Of a DNA stretch of 64,000 nt, positions 9,067-19,655 are shown one piece after another. Both the position numbers and the translations under genes were made by a program. Source of the DNA: Arthrobacter zhangbolii (GTDB lineage Bacteria; Actinomycetota; Actinomycetes; Actinomycetales; Micrococcaceae); the NCBI RefSeq assembly GCF_022869865.1, contig NZ_CP094984.1:3400002-3464001 (forward strand), in the 5' to 3' direction. Within the stretch, counting starts at the first letter, position 1; each line of letters starts with the position of its first letter. A model generated the notes under the pieces. It worked only from the letters and a program-made list of their open reading frames with translations, had not been told where the DNA came from and did not search any database.

Positions 9067-10581
9067 TCAGAGTTTCTGGGCGAGCCGGTAATAGGCCGCA
9101 TTCCAGCGGACTTCCCGCTGGAAGGCGCGCAGGTCCGTGGTGTTGTCGATCAGCAGCAGTTCCACGCCGGACATCTCCGCGAAGTCGGTGAGCACGTCCG
9201 CCCCGAGGGCGGTGCTGAGCACGGTGTGGTGGGCGGCGCCGGCGGTGAGCCAGGCGGCCGCGGAGGTGGCGAGATCGGGATGCGGCTGCCAGACGGCGCG
9301 GGCCACGGGGAGGTTCGGCAGCGGGGCGTCCGGAGGAACCACGTCCACCGTGTTGGCGGTCAGCCTGAACCTGTCGCGCATGTCGGACATGGCCAGGACG
9401 ACGCCGGGGCCCGGGTCTGTGTTGAACACCAGGCGGACTGGGTCTTCCCGTCCGCCGATGCCCAGCGGGTGTACTTCCAGGCTGGGTTTGTCCGTGGTGA
9501 GGCTGGGACAGATCTCGAGCATGTGTGCGCCAAGGATTTTCTCCTCGCCGGGCACCAGATGGTAGGTGTAGTCCTCCATCAGGGAGGCGCCGCCGGGCAG
9601 GCCGGCGCCCATTACCTTGGCCGCCCGCACCAGCATGGCGGTTTTCCAGTCCCCTTCGGCGCCGAAACCGTAGCCGCTGAACATCAGCCGCTGGACGGCG
9701 AGTCCCGGCAGCTGCCGCAGTCCGCCCAGATCCTCGAAATTGGTGGTGAAGGCGCCGAAACCGCCTTCTTCAAGGAACTGGAGCAGGCCAAGTTCCTGCC
9801 GCGCCCCGTAGCGCAGGGATTCGTGCCGGCTTCCGCCGGGCCGCAGCTCCGGGGAAACGTCATAGATGTCTTCATACTCAGCGATCAGTTTGTCCACGCT
9901 GTCCTCGGACTGCGCGTCCATCACCTCCACCAGGTCATTGACCCCCCAGCTGTTGATGGAGACGCCAAAGCGCAGTTCGGCTTCGGTCTTATCCCCTTCG
10001 GTGACGGCAACGTTGCGCATGTTGTCGCCGAAACGGGCAACCCGCATGCCCTGCATGGCTGCCCGGCCGGCACAGGCACGCTGCCAGGAGGCAATCTGGG
10101 CAATAACGGCGGGGGCGGAAACGTGCCCGACGACGGTCTTGCGGGGCACGTCCAGGCGGGTGGAGATATAGCCGAATTCCCGGTCCCCGTGCGCAGCCTG
10201 GTTCAGGTTCATGAAATCGAAGTCGATCTCCGCCCACGGCAGTTCCACGTTGATCTGCGTGTGCAGGTGAAGAAGCGGCTTGCGCAGCGCGTCCAGCCCG
10301 CGGATCCACATTTTCGCGGGGCTGAAGGTGTGCATCCAGGCAATCACGCCTATGACGTTTTCCGCCGCATTGGCGGCGAGCGCTGCCGCATGGATGGAGC
10401 CTGTGTCCGTGAGTGTCGGTTTCCAGACCGGGCGCAGCGGCAGGCCGGCGTCGTCGAGCATGCCGACAATGGCCTTGGACTGTTCGGCTACCTGGTGCAG
10501 CGTGTCTTCTCCGTAGAGGTCCTGGCTGCCGGTGAGGAACCAGACCTCGTAGGGTTCGAGCGTGGTGTTGAGGGGACTCAC
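9067..10581 (-). CDS. araA: L-arabinose isomerase
   Basis: This 504-residue enzyme converts L-arabinose to L-ribulose in the cytosol. Family landmarks are the opening [14 protein letters not shown], then [19 protein letters not shown], the metal-site region [16 protein letters not shown], and [11 protein letters not shown] carrying an active-site His. Length matches bacterial AraA (about 500). The start is GTG 10581, one base after the araD stop. AGGAG lies within the end of araD, so translation is tightly linked. It is the third gene of the arabinose operon. Confidence 0.97.
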   Translation of the reverse strand: MSPLNTTLEPYEVWFLTGSQDLYGEDTLHQVAEQSKAIVGMLDDAGLPLRPVWKPTLTDTGSIHAAALAANAAENVIGVIAWMHTFSPAKMWIRGLDALRKPLLHLHTQINVELPWAEIDFDFMNLNQAAHGDREFGYISTRLDVPRKTVVGHVSAPAVIAQIASWQRACAGRAAMQGMRVARFGDNMRNVAVTEGDKTEAELRFGVSINSWGVNDLVEVMDAQSEDSVDKLIAEYEDIYDVSPELRPGGSRHESLRYGARQELGLLQFLEEGGFGAFTTNFEDLGGLRQLPGLAVQRLMFSGYGFGAEGDWKTAMLVRAAKVMGAGLPGGASLMEDYTYHLVPGEEKILGAHMLEICPSLTTDKPSLEVHPLGIGGREDPVRLVFNTDPGPGVVLAMSDMRDRFRLTANTVDVVPPDAPLPNLPVARAVWQPHPDLATSAAAWLTAGAAHHTVLSTALGADVLTDFAEMSGVELLLIDNTTDLRAFQREVRWNAAYYRLAQKL

Positions 10582-10582
10582 G

Positions 10583-11308
10583 TCAGTGCACTCCTGAACT
10601 TGATGGGGTTGCTGCCGGCTGCTGGCCGTACACGTTCTGGTATCGCTCGAACAGGGCGTCGATGTGCGCCGGTTCGATGGGCAGGGGTTCCCCGAGCTGG
10701 CGGGCGAAGTGGACCGTGCGGGCAACGTCCTCGAGCATGACAGCTGCCTTGACGGCGTCGCGTGCGTCCCGGCCGATGGTGAAGGGACCGTGGTTCCGCA
10801 TCAGGACTGCGCGGGACCGGTGGCCCTGAAGGGTGGAAACGATGCCGCGGCCAATCGAGTCATCGCCGATGATGGCGAAGGGGCCCACGGGGATCTCCCC
10901 GCCGAACTCGTCAGCCATGGCGGTAAGCACGCAGGGAATCGTTTCACCGCGCGCCGCCCAGGCCGTGGCATACGGAGAGTGGGTGTGCACTACTCCCCCG
11001 GTTCCGGGCATGTTGCGGTACACGTAGGCATGGGCTGCCGTATCGCTGGACGGAGACAGGCCTGCGTCCTGGCTTCCGGCCACGGGACCCCCGTCGGGGT
11101 CGCACAGGATCAGGGATTCCGGACTGAGGTCCGCATATCCGACGCCGCTGGGCTTAATGACGAAGTATCCGGTGCCGGGAATCCGGCCGGAAACGTTTCC
11201 GGCCGTCCACGCCACCAGCCCGTACCGCACCAGTTCGCCGTGCAGGGCTGCCACCTCTGCGCGAACGCGTGCAACTGCCTGCTCGAAACCGTTCCCTGGA
11301 ATACTCAT
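10583..11308 (-). CDS. araD: L-ribulose-5-phosphate 4-epimerase
   Basis: This 241-residue class II aldolase-family enzyme makes D-xylulose 5-phosphate from L-ribulose 5-phosphate, feeding the pentose phosphate pathway. Visible landmarks are GNVSGR (phosphate binding), IKPSGVGY, the zinc ligands in VVHTHSPYA and RNHGPF. Length fits AraD. Its start overlaps the araB stop by four bases (ATGA) and its stop abuts araA, so the three enzymes are coupled in the order B-D-A. Confidence 0.96.
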   Translation of the reverse strand: MSIPGNGFEQAVARVRAEVAALHGELVRYGLVAWTAGNVSGRIPGTGYFVIKPSGVGYADLSPESLILCDPDGGPVAGSQDAGLSPSSDTAAHAYVYRNMPGTGGVVHTHSPYATAWAARGETIPCVLTAMADEFGGEIPVGPFAIIGDDSIGRGIVSTLQGHRSRAVLMRNHGPFTIGRDARDAVKAAVMLEDVARTVHFARQLGEPLPIEPAHIDALFERYQNVYGQQPAATPSSSGVH

Positions 11309-12990
11309 GCGCTCACCTCACGGACCAGGCGGGCTGAGCGGCGTATGGCCTTCAGCTTCCGCATGACGTCGTTGCCGCCCCGGCCGAAATAGTCATGCAG
11401 CGCCGTGTATTCCGCGTACAGCGCGTTATAGGCCTGCGAACGCTCCGAATCCGGCAGGAACTCGTTGCGGTGCACCCTCCCCATGGCAGCCGCGGCGTCC
11501 CGCACGTGCGGGTACGCACCGGCGGCCACGGCAGCGTGGATGGCGGAGCCGAGTGCCGGGCCCTGGTCGCTGCCAATGACGGAGATCGGCATGCCGAGGA
11601 CGTCGGCGTAGATCTGCATCAGGAACCGGTTCCGAACGAGTCCCCCCGCCGCGACGAACTCCGTCACCGGAATGCCCGAGGAGGTGAAGGCCTCCACAAT
11701 GGTGCGGGTGCCGAAGGCCGTGGCTTCCAGCAGCGCCCGGTACACCTCGTGCGGGCGGGTTGCCAGGGTCAGTCCCACGAGCAGGCCGGAAAGCTCATGG
11801 TCCACCAGGACGGAGCGGTTCCCGGACTGCCAGTCCAGGGCAAGGAGCCCGTGGGCGCCTACCTCCTGCCCTGCAGCCTGTTCGGTGAGCAGATCATGCA
11901 CGCTCATCCCGCGGTCATCCGCCTCCCGGGTCAGTTCGGCGGGGACGAAGTGTGCGGTGAACCAGCCGAAAATGTCTCCGACACCTGACTGGCCGGCCTC
12001 GTAGCCGTAGAGGCCCTCGACAATGCCGCCGTCCACCACGCCGCACATTCCCGGCACGTCGCGCAGGATTTCGGCGTTCATCACGTGGCAGGTGGAGGTG
12101 CCCATTATCGCGACCATCCGGCCCGGGCCGGCCACCCCGGCCGCCGGCGCACACACATGGGCGTCCACGTTGCCGACGGCCACCGGAATTCCGGCCGGCA
12201 GGCCGGTCCAGGCCGCTGCCTGCTCGCTGAGCGTCCCGGCGGCTGAGCCCAGGCTGCCCACCGGGTGTTCGAGCTTCCCGGAAACAAACCCGGAAAAGTC
12301 CGGGTTCAGTGCCGCCAGGAAATCCCGGTCCGGGTATGCGCCGTCCTGCAGTATGCCTTTGTACCCCGCTGAGCAGGCGTTTCGCACATAGTTACCGGTC
12401 AGCTGCCAGACAATCCAGTCCGCGGCTTCCACCCAGTGATCCATCCGTTCGTACAGCTCGGGGTCCTCTTCCAGCAGCTGCAGCCCCTTGGCAAATTCCC
12501 ATTCGCTGGAGATCAGCCCGCCGTAGCGCGGCAGCCAGGAAACGTTGCGCTGCCCGGCGAGTTCGTTAATCCGGTCCGCCTGCGCCTGCGCCGCGTGGTG
12601 GCGCCAGAGCTTCACGTAGGCGTGCGGACGGTCCTGGAGCCCGGGAAGCTCATTCAGCGGGGTGCCGTCCTTGGTGACGGGAACCATGGTGCACGCGGTG
12701 AAGTCGGTACCCACCCCAATGACTGATGCCGGATCGATGCCCGCAGCCCGGATGGCCGCCGGTACCGCGTGCTGCAGGACCTCTATGTAGTCCGCCGGGA
12801 CCTGCAGCGCCCAGTCGGGCGGCAGTGGTGCACCGGTGGCAGCCAGGTTCGTGTCCATCACTCCGTGCCGGTAGGGGTGCACCGCGGACCCGAGTTCGGC
12901 GCCGTCATCCACCCGTACGACGACGGCCCGCCCGGAGAGGGTGCCGTAGTCGATGCCCACTACATGGGCGGGATCATTCCTCTGCTGCAC
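11305..12990 (-). CDS. araB: Ribulokinase
   Basis: This 561-residue FGGY-family kinase phosphorylates L-ribulose with ATP. The N-terminal phosphate loop is VVGIDYGTLSGRAVVV. VGTDFTACTMVPV, GNVDAHVCAP and MGTSTCHVM match AraB-type kinases, and AAGGLVRNRFLMQIYADVLG is the C-terminal FGGY region. Start is GTG 12990 with GAGG upstream. It is the first gene of the operon, preceded by the LacI-type operator. Confidence 0.96.
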   Translation of the reverse strand: MQQRNDPAHVVGIDYGTLSGRAVVVRVDDGAELGSAVHPYRHGVMDTNLAATGAPLPPDWALQVPADYIEVLQHAVPAAIRAAGIDPASVIGVGTDFTACTMVPVTKDGTPLNELPGLQDRPHAYVKLWRHHAAQAQADRINELAGQRNVSWLPRYGGLISSEWEFAKGLQLLEEDPELYERMDHWVEAADWIVWQLTGNYVRNACSAGYKGILQDGAYPDRDFLAALNPDFSGFVSGKLEHPVGSLGSAAGTLSEQAAAWTGLPAGIPVAVGNVDAHVCAPAAGVAGPGRMVAIMGTSTCHVMNAEILRDVPGMCGVVDGGIVEGLYGYEAGQSGVGDIFGWFTAHFVPAELTREADDRGMSVHDLLTEQAAGQEVGAHGLLALDWQSGNRSVLVDHELSGLLVGLTLATRPHEVYRALLEATAFGTRTIVEAFTSSGIPVTEFVAAGGLVRNRFLMQIYADVLGMPISVIGSDQGPALGSAIHAAVAAGAYPHVRDAAAAMGRVHRNEFLPDSERSQAYNALYAEYTALHDYFGRGGNDVMRKLKAIRRSARLVREVSA

Positions 12991-13052
12991 GGTGACCTCA
13001 TTGTCGTAGACCGGTAGACCCGTGACCGTGGCCGGAACCGTGGAGGTCCGTT

Positions 13053-13070
13053 AATGTGAACGGTCACATT
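13053..13070. promoter_or_regulatory. LacI-type operator upstream of araB
   Basis: AATGTGAACGGTCACATT has 7-bp inverted arms around a CG-containing centre, the shape of LacI-family operators. It lies 63 bp upstream of the araB start and next to a LacI-family regulator gene. Binding near the promoter would repress the whole araBDA-import operon without arabinose. Further upstream, TTGGTAACG occurs twice 11 bp apart (13121-13140); its role is unknown. Confidence 0.7.
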
Positions 13071-13156
13071 TCGTTGTTGCAGTTACGCTACTCCCGAAAA
13101 CGTGATGGGGGACACTAAAGTTGGTAACGGTTTGGTAACGCCCGTGCAGGTGGTCT

Positions 13157-14197
13157 TTAGGCAAAAGACGCCGGCGGCGCCGCAGTGGAACCGCGGCGCA
13201 CCAGTTTCGGCGCCACATCACCGGTCTTTACCGGATCCCGGCCCTGCAGCTCGCCCAGCAGGACGGCAACGCAGCGCCGGCCCAGTTCGGGGAAGTCCTG
13301 CCGGACGGTGGTCAGCGGAGGAAGGAAGTGCGCTGCCTCGGGCACATCATCAAAACCAACCACGCTCACATCTTCGGGGACCCGCAGTCCGGCCTCAGCG
13401 AAGGCATGCACCAGACCCAGGGCAATGTGGTCATTCCCGGAGAACACCGCACTGAACTGCAGGCCATTGCGCAGTTCAGCGCCTACCCGGTACCCCGACT
13501 CCGCGGTCCACTCCCCTGCCGAAACAACTGCGGGCGCGAGGCCCCATGCCGTCATCTCCTCCAGGTACCCCTGGCGGCGGGCTTCGGTTTCCACCCATCC
13601 TTCCGGCCCGGGAACATGGACCACCTTCCGGTGCCCCAGTTCCAGCAGAGCGCGGGTGGCCAGCCGCGCCCCCGCGAGCTGGTCCACTGACATACGGTGG
13701 TCCTCGCTGTGCAGCGAATGCACGGTGACAAACGGAATCCGGATGGAGAGCTGTTCAATCACTTCCAGTGTCCTGGACTGCGGGGCAAGCAGCACCAGCC
13801 CTTCGACGGCATGGCTCATCAGCCGGTCCAGCGCTTTCTCAATGGAGGAACGGTCTGCGTTGTCGATGTGCACGGCGTCCACCACGTACCCGGCCTCATT
13901 CGCCGCATTCTGGACCGCCTGCAGGGTGGCCGTCGGCCCGTACTCCGCTCCGGATGCCACCAGTGCGCCGATAATGCGTGATTCCCTGGTGACCAGGGCA
14001 CGCGCAGCACGGTTTGGCCGGAACTGGAGCTGCTCCATCGCCTCCAGCACCCGTTGCCGCGTCGAGTCCCGCAGGCTCGGGTGTCCGTTGATCACCCGTG
14101 AAACGGTCTGATAGGAGACTCCGGCAGCTGCTGCCACGTCCCGGATATTGGAGGCACGCCGAGGGGATAGGGAATCCGTCCTGCCCTCATTGGTCAT
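13157..14197 (-). CDS. araR: LacI-family regulator, probable arabinose repressor
   Basis: This 346-residue protein starts at ATG 14197. The helix-turn-helix is at residues about 18-45 (NIRDVAAAAGVSYQTVSRVINGH-type, split here between RDVAAAAGVSYQTVSRVI and NGH). A hinge helix (RPNRAARALV) and a LacI effector domain follow, with typical VSVVGFDDVPEAAHFLPPLTTVRQDF. It lies immediately upstream of araB in the same direction, with the palindromic operator between them. Control of the arabinose operon is therefore likely. The symbol is inferred from context, as the ligand cannot be read from sequence. Confidence 0.85.
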   Translation of the reverse strand: MTNEGRTDSLSPRRASNIRDVAAAAGVSYQTVSRVINGHPSLRDSTRQRVLEAMEQLQFRPNRAARALVTRESRIIGALVASGAEYGPTATLQAVQNAANEAGYVVDAVHIDNADRSSIEKALDRLMSHAVEGLVLLAPQSRTLEVIEQLSIRIPFVTVHSLHSEDHRMSVDQLAGARLATRALLELGHRKVVHVPGPEGWVETEARRQGYLEEMTAWGLAPAVVSAGEWTAESGYRVGAELRNGLQFSAVFSGNDHIALGLVHAFAEAGLRVPEDVSVVGFDDVPEAAHFLPPLTTVRQDFPELGRRCVAVLLGELQGRDPVKTGDVAPKLVRRGSTAAPPASFA

Positions 14198-14359
14198 AGT
14201 CAGAACCGTACTGCACCGGCGGCCCGGGCGGCATCCAACGCTGCAGGACCGCGTTCTCCGGCGCACCCCGGCACGCCGCCGGATCCACGGATCATCCGCT
14301 TGGAAACCGGGGCGCCCGTTCCGCCCCGGCGGAGCCCGCGGGCGCCCGCGCGGGAACTT

Positions 14360-14388
14360 CTGGACAGTGCCCGCAGCGCGGGTCTAAC
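14360..14388 (+). promoter_or_regulatory. Candidate promoter for the APC permease gene
   Basis: CTGGAC (14360-14365), a 17-bp spacer and TCTAAC (14383-14388) end ten bases before GTG 14399. No Shine-Dalgarno sequence precedes that GTG. The spacing would put the transcript start close to the start codon, suggesting a leaderless mRNA. Confidence 0.35.
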
Positions 14389-14398
14389 GTTGGACCTC

Positions 14399-16402
14399 GT
14401 GCTCACATTCTTCAATGCGTTCAAGCGCATTTTGGTCGGGCGTCCGTACGGGAACGAGCGCCTCGCGCACACCCTTCTTCCCAAACGGATTGCGCTTCCT
14501 GTTTTTGCCTCGGACGCTCTTTCATCGGCTGCCTATGCACCCGATGAAATTCTGCTGACCCTGGCCCTCGCCGGCGTCACCGCCGTAACGGTCTCACCGT
14601 GGGTGGGACTGGCGGTAATGGTGGTCCTGCTCACCGTGGTGGCCTCCTACCGGCAGAACGTGCACGCGTACCCGTCCGGCGGCGGCGACTACGAAATTGC
14701 AAGCGCCAATCTCGGAAAGTCCGCCGGCCTGACCGTCGCTTCCGCGCTACTGGTGGACTATGTGCTCACCGTGGCCGTGTCCATGTCCTCGGCGGCGGCC
14801 TATCTGGTTACCGCGGTTCCCGCCCTGCACGGCAACCAGGCAACCATTGCGGTGATCGGCGTTGCCCTGCTGGTACTGATCAACCTCCGCGGCATCCGGG
14901 AGGCAGGGTCCGTGTTCGCGCTGCCGGCCTACATCTTCATGGCCTCAGTGCTGGGCATGTGCGTCACGGGTGCCGTCCAGTTCTTCTCCGGAAACCTCGA
15001 ACAGGCGCCCTCCGCGGCCCTTGACCTCGTGCCGGAGGCCGGACTCGACAGCGGCCTGGTGGGCCTGGCCGGTGCCTTCCTGCTGCTGCGCGCCTTCTCC
15101 TCCGGCGCGGCAGCGCTGACCGGGGTGGAGGCCATCAGCAACGGGGTCCCCACCTTCCGCAAACCCAAGAGCACCAATGCAGCCACAACACTGCTGCTGC
15201 TGGGCGTGATTGCCACGGCCATGCTGGCGGGAATCCTGGCCATGGCCAACCTCACCAAGGTTCATGTGGCACAGGACCCGGCCACACAGCTCACCCTCAA
15301 CGGTGAACCGGTGGGCGAGGGGTATGTGCAGCACCCGGTGATCAGCCAGCTGGCGGAGACCATTTTCGGGGGCGGCAGCATCCCCTTCTACATTGTGGTG
15401 GCAGCCACCGGGCTGATCCTGGTGTTCGCCTCCAATACCGCTTTCAACGGTTTCCCGGTCCTCGGCTCCATCCTGGCCAGGGACGGCTATCTCCCCCGCC
15501 AGATGCGCACCCGCGGGGACCGCCTCGCGTTCAGCAACGGCATCATCTCCCTGGGACTGGGCGCCCTGGTGCTGATTGTCGCCTTCGACGCGGATGTGAC
15601 CCGGCTGATCCAGCTCTACATTGTGGGAGTTTTCGTCTCCTTCACCGCCAGCCAGCTGGGCATGATCCGGCACTGGACGGGGAAACTGCGCACGGAACGG
15701 GACAAGGACGTTCGACGCCGGATGCAGCGTTCGCGGGCCATCAATGCCCTCGGTTTCGGGATGACGGCCCTGGTGCTGCTGATTGTCATCATCACCAAGT
15801 TCACCCACGGTGCGTGGATTGCCCTGCTCGCCATGGCGGTCCTCTACGCGATCATGTACAGCATCCGCGTCCACTATGACACCGTGGCCCGGGAACTCAC
15901 GCTCCGGGAGGATGAGCACGGACTGGCCCTGCCGTCCCGGGTGAACGCCGTGATCCTGATTTCCCAGATCCACAAGCCGGCACTGCGGGCCATTGCCTAT
16001 GCCCGCGCCTCGCGCCCGTCCAGCCTGAATGCCATCACCGTGGATATTGATCCGGAAGAGACCCGGCGGACCATGGCTGAATGGGACCGCCTGCAGATTC
16101 CCGTGCCGCTGACCGTGCTGTCCTCCCCCTACCGAGAGACCATCTCCCCCGTGCTGGCGTATCTGCGCGAGGCCCGCCGCAACGCGCCGCGGGAGCTGTT
16201 CGTGGTGTACATCCCTGAATATGTGGTGGGCCGCTGGTGGGAGCAGCTGTTGCACAACCAGACCGCCCTGCGGATCAAAGCGCGGCTGCACTTCGAACCC
16301 TCGATCATGGTCGCCAGTGTGCCGTGGCAGCTCGCCTCCAGCCATGACGCCCAAGGGGAGCCTGCCGGCGGTCCCGGCGCGGGCCCCGGAAACCGGGGTT
16401 AG
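14399..16402 (+). CDS. KimA-like APC superfamily permease
   Basis: From GTG 14399 the product is about 667 residues. It has roughly twelve membrane helices, including FASDALSSAAYAPDEIL, PSGGGDYEIA and TGVEAISNGVPTFRKP, which are hallmarks of the KimA/YdaO-type APC branch. A cytosolic C-terminal region of about 180 residues follows (ALRAIAYARASRPSSLNAI, VDIDPEETRRTMAEW), like the regulatory domain of the potassium importer KimA. A potassium/proton symport role is plausible but not proven by sequence. A TTG at 14300 is in frame but would add a Pro/Arg-rich tail foreign to the family. Confidence 0.8.
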   Translation: MLTFFNAFKRILVGRPYGNERLAHTLLPKRIALPVFASDALSSAAYAPDEILLTLALAGVTAVTVSPWVGLAVMVVLLTVVASYRQNVHAYPSGGGDYEIASANLGKSAGLTVASALLVDYVLTVAVSMSSAAAYLVTAVPALHGNQATIAVIGVALLVLINLRGIREAGSVFALPAYIFMASVLGMCVTGAVQFFSGNLEQAPSAALDLVPEAGLDSGLVGLAGAFLLLRAFSSGAAALTGVEAISNGVPTFRKPKSTNAATTLLLLGVIATAMLAGILAMANLTKVHVAQDPATQLTLNGEPVGEGYVQHPVISQLAETIFGGGSIPFYIVVAATGLILVFASNTAFNGFPVLGSILARDGYLPRQMRTRGDRLAFSNGIISLGLGALVLIVAFDADVTRLIQLYIVGVFVSFTASQLGMIRHWTGKLRTERDKDVRRRMQRSRAINALGFGMTALVLLIVIITKFTHGAWIALLAMAVLYAIMYSIRVHYDTVARELTLREDEHGLALPSRVNAVILISQIHKPALRAIAYARASRPSSLNAITVDIDPEETRRTMAEWDRLQIPVPLTVLSSPYRETISPVLAYLREARRNAPRELFVVYIPEYVVGRWWEQLLHNQTALRIKARLHFEPSIMVASVPWQLASSHDAQGEPAGGPGAGPGNRG

Positions 16403-16419
16403 CCGGGCCGGCCGGAGCT

Positions 16420-16461
16420 AGCCGGGCGCCGCGGTCAGCCGGGCGCCGCGGTCAGCCGGGG
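16420..16461. repeat. 17-bp tandem repeat, about 2.4 copies
   Basis: AGCCGGGCGCCGCGGTC is repeated exactly at 16420-16436 and 16437-16453, followed by a partial third copy. It lies between the APC permease stop and the 3' end of the convergent hypothetical gene. Confidence 0.8.
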
Positions 16462-16498
16462 CTATTTGAGACCAGGGCTACTTTGGGGCCGTCCGTGG

Positions 16499-17140
16499 TT
16501 AGTCCAGGGCAGTTCCTGCGGGTCCGGCGGTATTCCGGCCCGCCAGCACGGAACGGTAGGCGTATTCCGTCAACCTGCCGTCCTGTACCGCCTGCTCCAC
16601 GGCAGCGAAGGAACGCGGGCCTTCTTCTGCGTAGGGGAAGTGGATGAGCTCGGCAATGAGCTCCCATTCTTCCGTGACCGAATCGATCAGGTCCGCCGGC
16701 GTCTCCTCCTGGGAGGGGCCGCCGTTCAGGACCGTCCAGGCGCCCTCGGGCACCCGGAAGGCCTCGAGCCGTTCCAGGTCCGCTTCAAGCTCGGCCAGGG
16801 TCGCGTACTCGGTCTGGGCATCCGGCGGCACGGAGCCATCCGGGGTGGCAAGCTGCGCCACGAAGGTTGCCTCGGAGGACGGGTAGACGGAGGTGGGGAC
16901 CGGTTCCCCTTCCTCCAGGTAGGCCGGCAGCTGCGAGGGCATCCAGTACCAGGCATCGCCCTGGTCCGGGCCGCCGGGCTGGTCCCGTTCGCTGATCCAG
17001 CCGCGGGCGGTCAGCAGCGCCTCTGCCTCGTCGCTGAAGTACACGGTTTCCCCGCGAAGCATGGCGTTGACTTCGTGCTCGGCCCGGCGGGCCTGCTTTT
17101 TCTTGCTGACGGCCTTCTTGCGGGGCTTGGATTTGGGCAC
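16499..17140 (-). CDS. Conserved hypothetical cytosolic protein
   Basis: This 213-residue product has a very basic N-terminus (PKSKPRKKAVSKKKQARR), then an acidic, mixed alpha/beta body with WYWMPSQLPAYLEEGE and EEWELIAELIHFPYAEEG. There is no signal peptide or membrane segment. GTG 17140 is preceded by AGGAGA. It lies 56 bp downstream of dnaB on the same strand, so co-transcription is possible. I do not recognise the family. Confidence 0.7.
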   Translation of the reverse strand: MPKSKPRKKAVSKKKQARRAEHEVNAMLRGETVYFSDEAEALLTARGWISERDQPGGPDQGDAWYWMPSQLPAYLEEGEPVPTSVYPSSEATFVAQLATPDGSVPPDAQTEYATLAELEADLERLEAFRVPEGAWTVLNGGPSQEETPADLIDSVTEEWELIAELIHFPYAEEGPRSFAAVEQAVQDGRLTEYAYRSVLAGRNTAGPAGTALD

Positions 17141-17196
17141 GGCTGATCTCCTGGGGCTGTGGGGGGGGAAAGGCGGCTGGAACTGCGGAACCGGGG

Positions 17197-18579
<1,383 letters not shown>

Positions 18580-18768
18580 TGTGACCCTTTCCGTTCCTGC
18601 GTAAGACGTTAGATCCCTGCCCTGCCGGAGCATTGGATTATCTCTATCAGCCGGCTCTGACATCCGTGGGGAGCCTGCTGAACTGATTGATCCGGATTCG
18701 GCGGGCATGCGTCTGATGAAGGGATTCACCGCAACGTTATGCCCACCCGCACCGGCTCGACAAACGAG

Positions 18769-19040
18769 TTATCCACAGCTCCTGTGGATAGTTTGTGCAT
18801 AACGCGGCGTGTCTTGTGCACAGGCTGGGCATAAGGGTGTGGATAAATAATTAGTTTTGGCCCAAACATGGCTCTGACTAGGACAAATGCTTGTCCACAC
18901 CTGTGTAAACAGACTATTTTTCCGGCGCGCCCGGTGAGCGGCCGCGTGTTGACAGCTCGGAAAAACAGGCATAAGGGGCTGCACTATCCACATTCGGTGC
19001 GCGGGATATCCACAAGACGGAGGTATTCAGCTGTGGACAA
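18769..19040. promoter_or_regulatory. Cluster of seven DnaA-box-like 9-mers
   Basis: Plus-orientation sites are TTATCCACA 18769-18777, TTGTCCACA 18891-18899, CTATCCACA 18984-18992 and ATATCCACA 19006-19014. Minus-orientation sites are 18783-18791 (CTATCCACA), 18838-18846 (TTATCCACA) and 19032-19040 (TTGTCCACA). Four match TT(A/G)TCCACA exactly. The first two form a palindrome with 9-bp arms and a 3-bp centre. The cluster sits in front of dnaB, about 45 kb from the expected oriC. DnaA-dependent control of dnaB or DnaA titration is inferred. Confidence 0.65.
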
Positions 19041-19133
19041 CACACATCCGCTGCTGCCTGCCTCCGATCAGTGCTCTGTTGGGCCGGGTGAAAGCACCCG
19101 GCCGGTGCCGCCGGCACGCCGCCCTGACAATAA

Positions 19134-19169
19134 AAAACACCCCCCGGTCCAAGGACCGGGGGGTGTTTT
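19134..19169 (-). terminator. Strong terminator after rplI
   Basis: A perfect 17-bp inverted repeat with a 2-base centre (arm AAAACACCCCCCGGTCC) lies 18 bp past the rplI stop. Flanking A and T runs make it usable on both strands. It ends the rpsF-ssb-rpsR-rplI operon. Confidence 0.85.
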
Positions 19170-19187
19170 ATCCGTCTGCGTCAGACG

Positions 19188-19637
19188 CTAGCCGGCAACG
19201 ACCTGAAGGTCGATGACAGCTGCGACGTCGTCGTGCAGGCGCACGTTGGCCTGGAAGGAACCAACCGACTTGATGTGAGTCGGCAGTTCAACCTTGCGCT
19301 TGTCGATGGCGCCGAGACCGGCAGCTTCGACAGCAGCAGCAACGTCGGCGGGCTTGACGGTACCGAAGAGGCGTCCGGACTCGCCGGCCTTGACGGTCAG
19401 CTTGACCGGCTTGGCGGAGAGAGCTGCAGCCTGCTTCTGAGCATCTTCCAGGGAAGCGTGCTCACGGGCAGCGCGGGCAGCCTTGATGGATTCAACCTGC
19501 TTCTCGCCACCCTTGGTCCAGGTCAGAGCGAAGCCGCGGGGCAGGAGGTAGTTACGTGCGTAACCGTCCTTAACCTCGATGACGTCGCCGGCAGCGCCGA
19601 GACCGGTTACTTCGTGGGTCAGAATGAGCTTTGCCAT
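19188..19637 (-). CDS. rplI: 50S ribosomal protein L9
   Basis: This 149-residue protein has the L9 N-terminal domain ([20 protein letters not shown], then [15 protein letters not shown]), a connecting Ala-rich helix and the C-terminal rRNA-binding domain ([30 protein letters not shown]). It is the last gene of the rpsF-ssb-rpsR-rplI operon, 18 bp after rpsR, and is followed by a strong terminator. Confidence 0.97.
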   Translation of the reverse strand: MAKLILTHEVTGLGAAGDVIEVKDGYARNYLLPRGFALTWTKGGEKQVESIKAARAAREHASLEDAQKQAAALSAKPVKLTVKAGESGRLFGTVKPADVAAAVEAAGLGAIDKRKVELPTHIKSVGSFQANVRLHDDVAAVIDLQVVAG

Positions 19638-19655
19638 GAGTTAGGTTCCTTTCCT

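Larger units (their letters stand above)
18580..19187. other. dnaB-rplI intergenic region with DnaA boxes and terminator
   Basis: These 608 bases hold no credible gene. They contain seven DnaA-box-like sites (18769-19040), an AT-rich run near 18841-18857, a 9-bp-arm hairpin at 19082-19103 and the rplI terminator at 19134-19169. Confidence 0.7.

Noticed and set aside
9007..10740. 577-codon plus-strand frame opposite araA
   Set aside because: High-GC antisense shadow. araA on the other strand is unambiguous.
14945..16354. 469-codon minus-strand frame opposite the APC permease
   Set aside because: Composition (Gly/His/Gln/Arg-rich) is typical of antisense shadows, and there are no domains.
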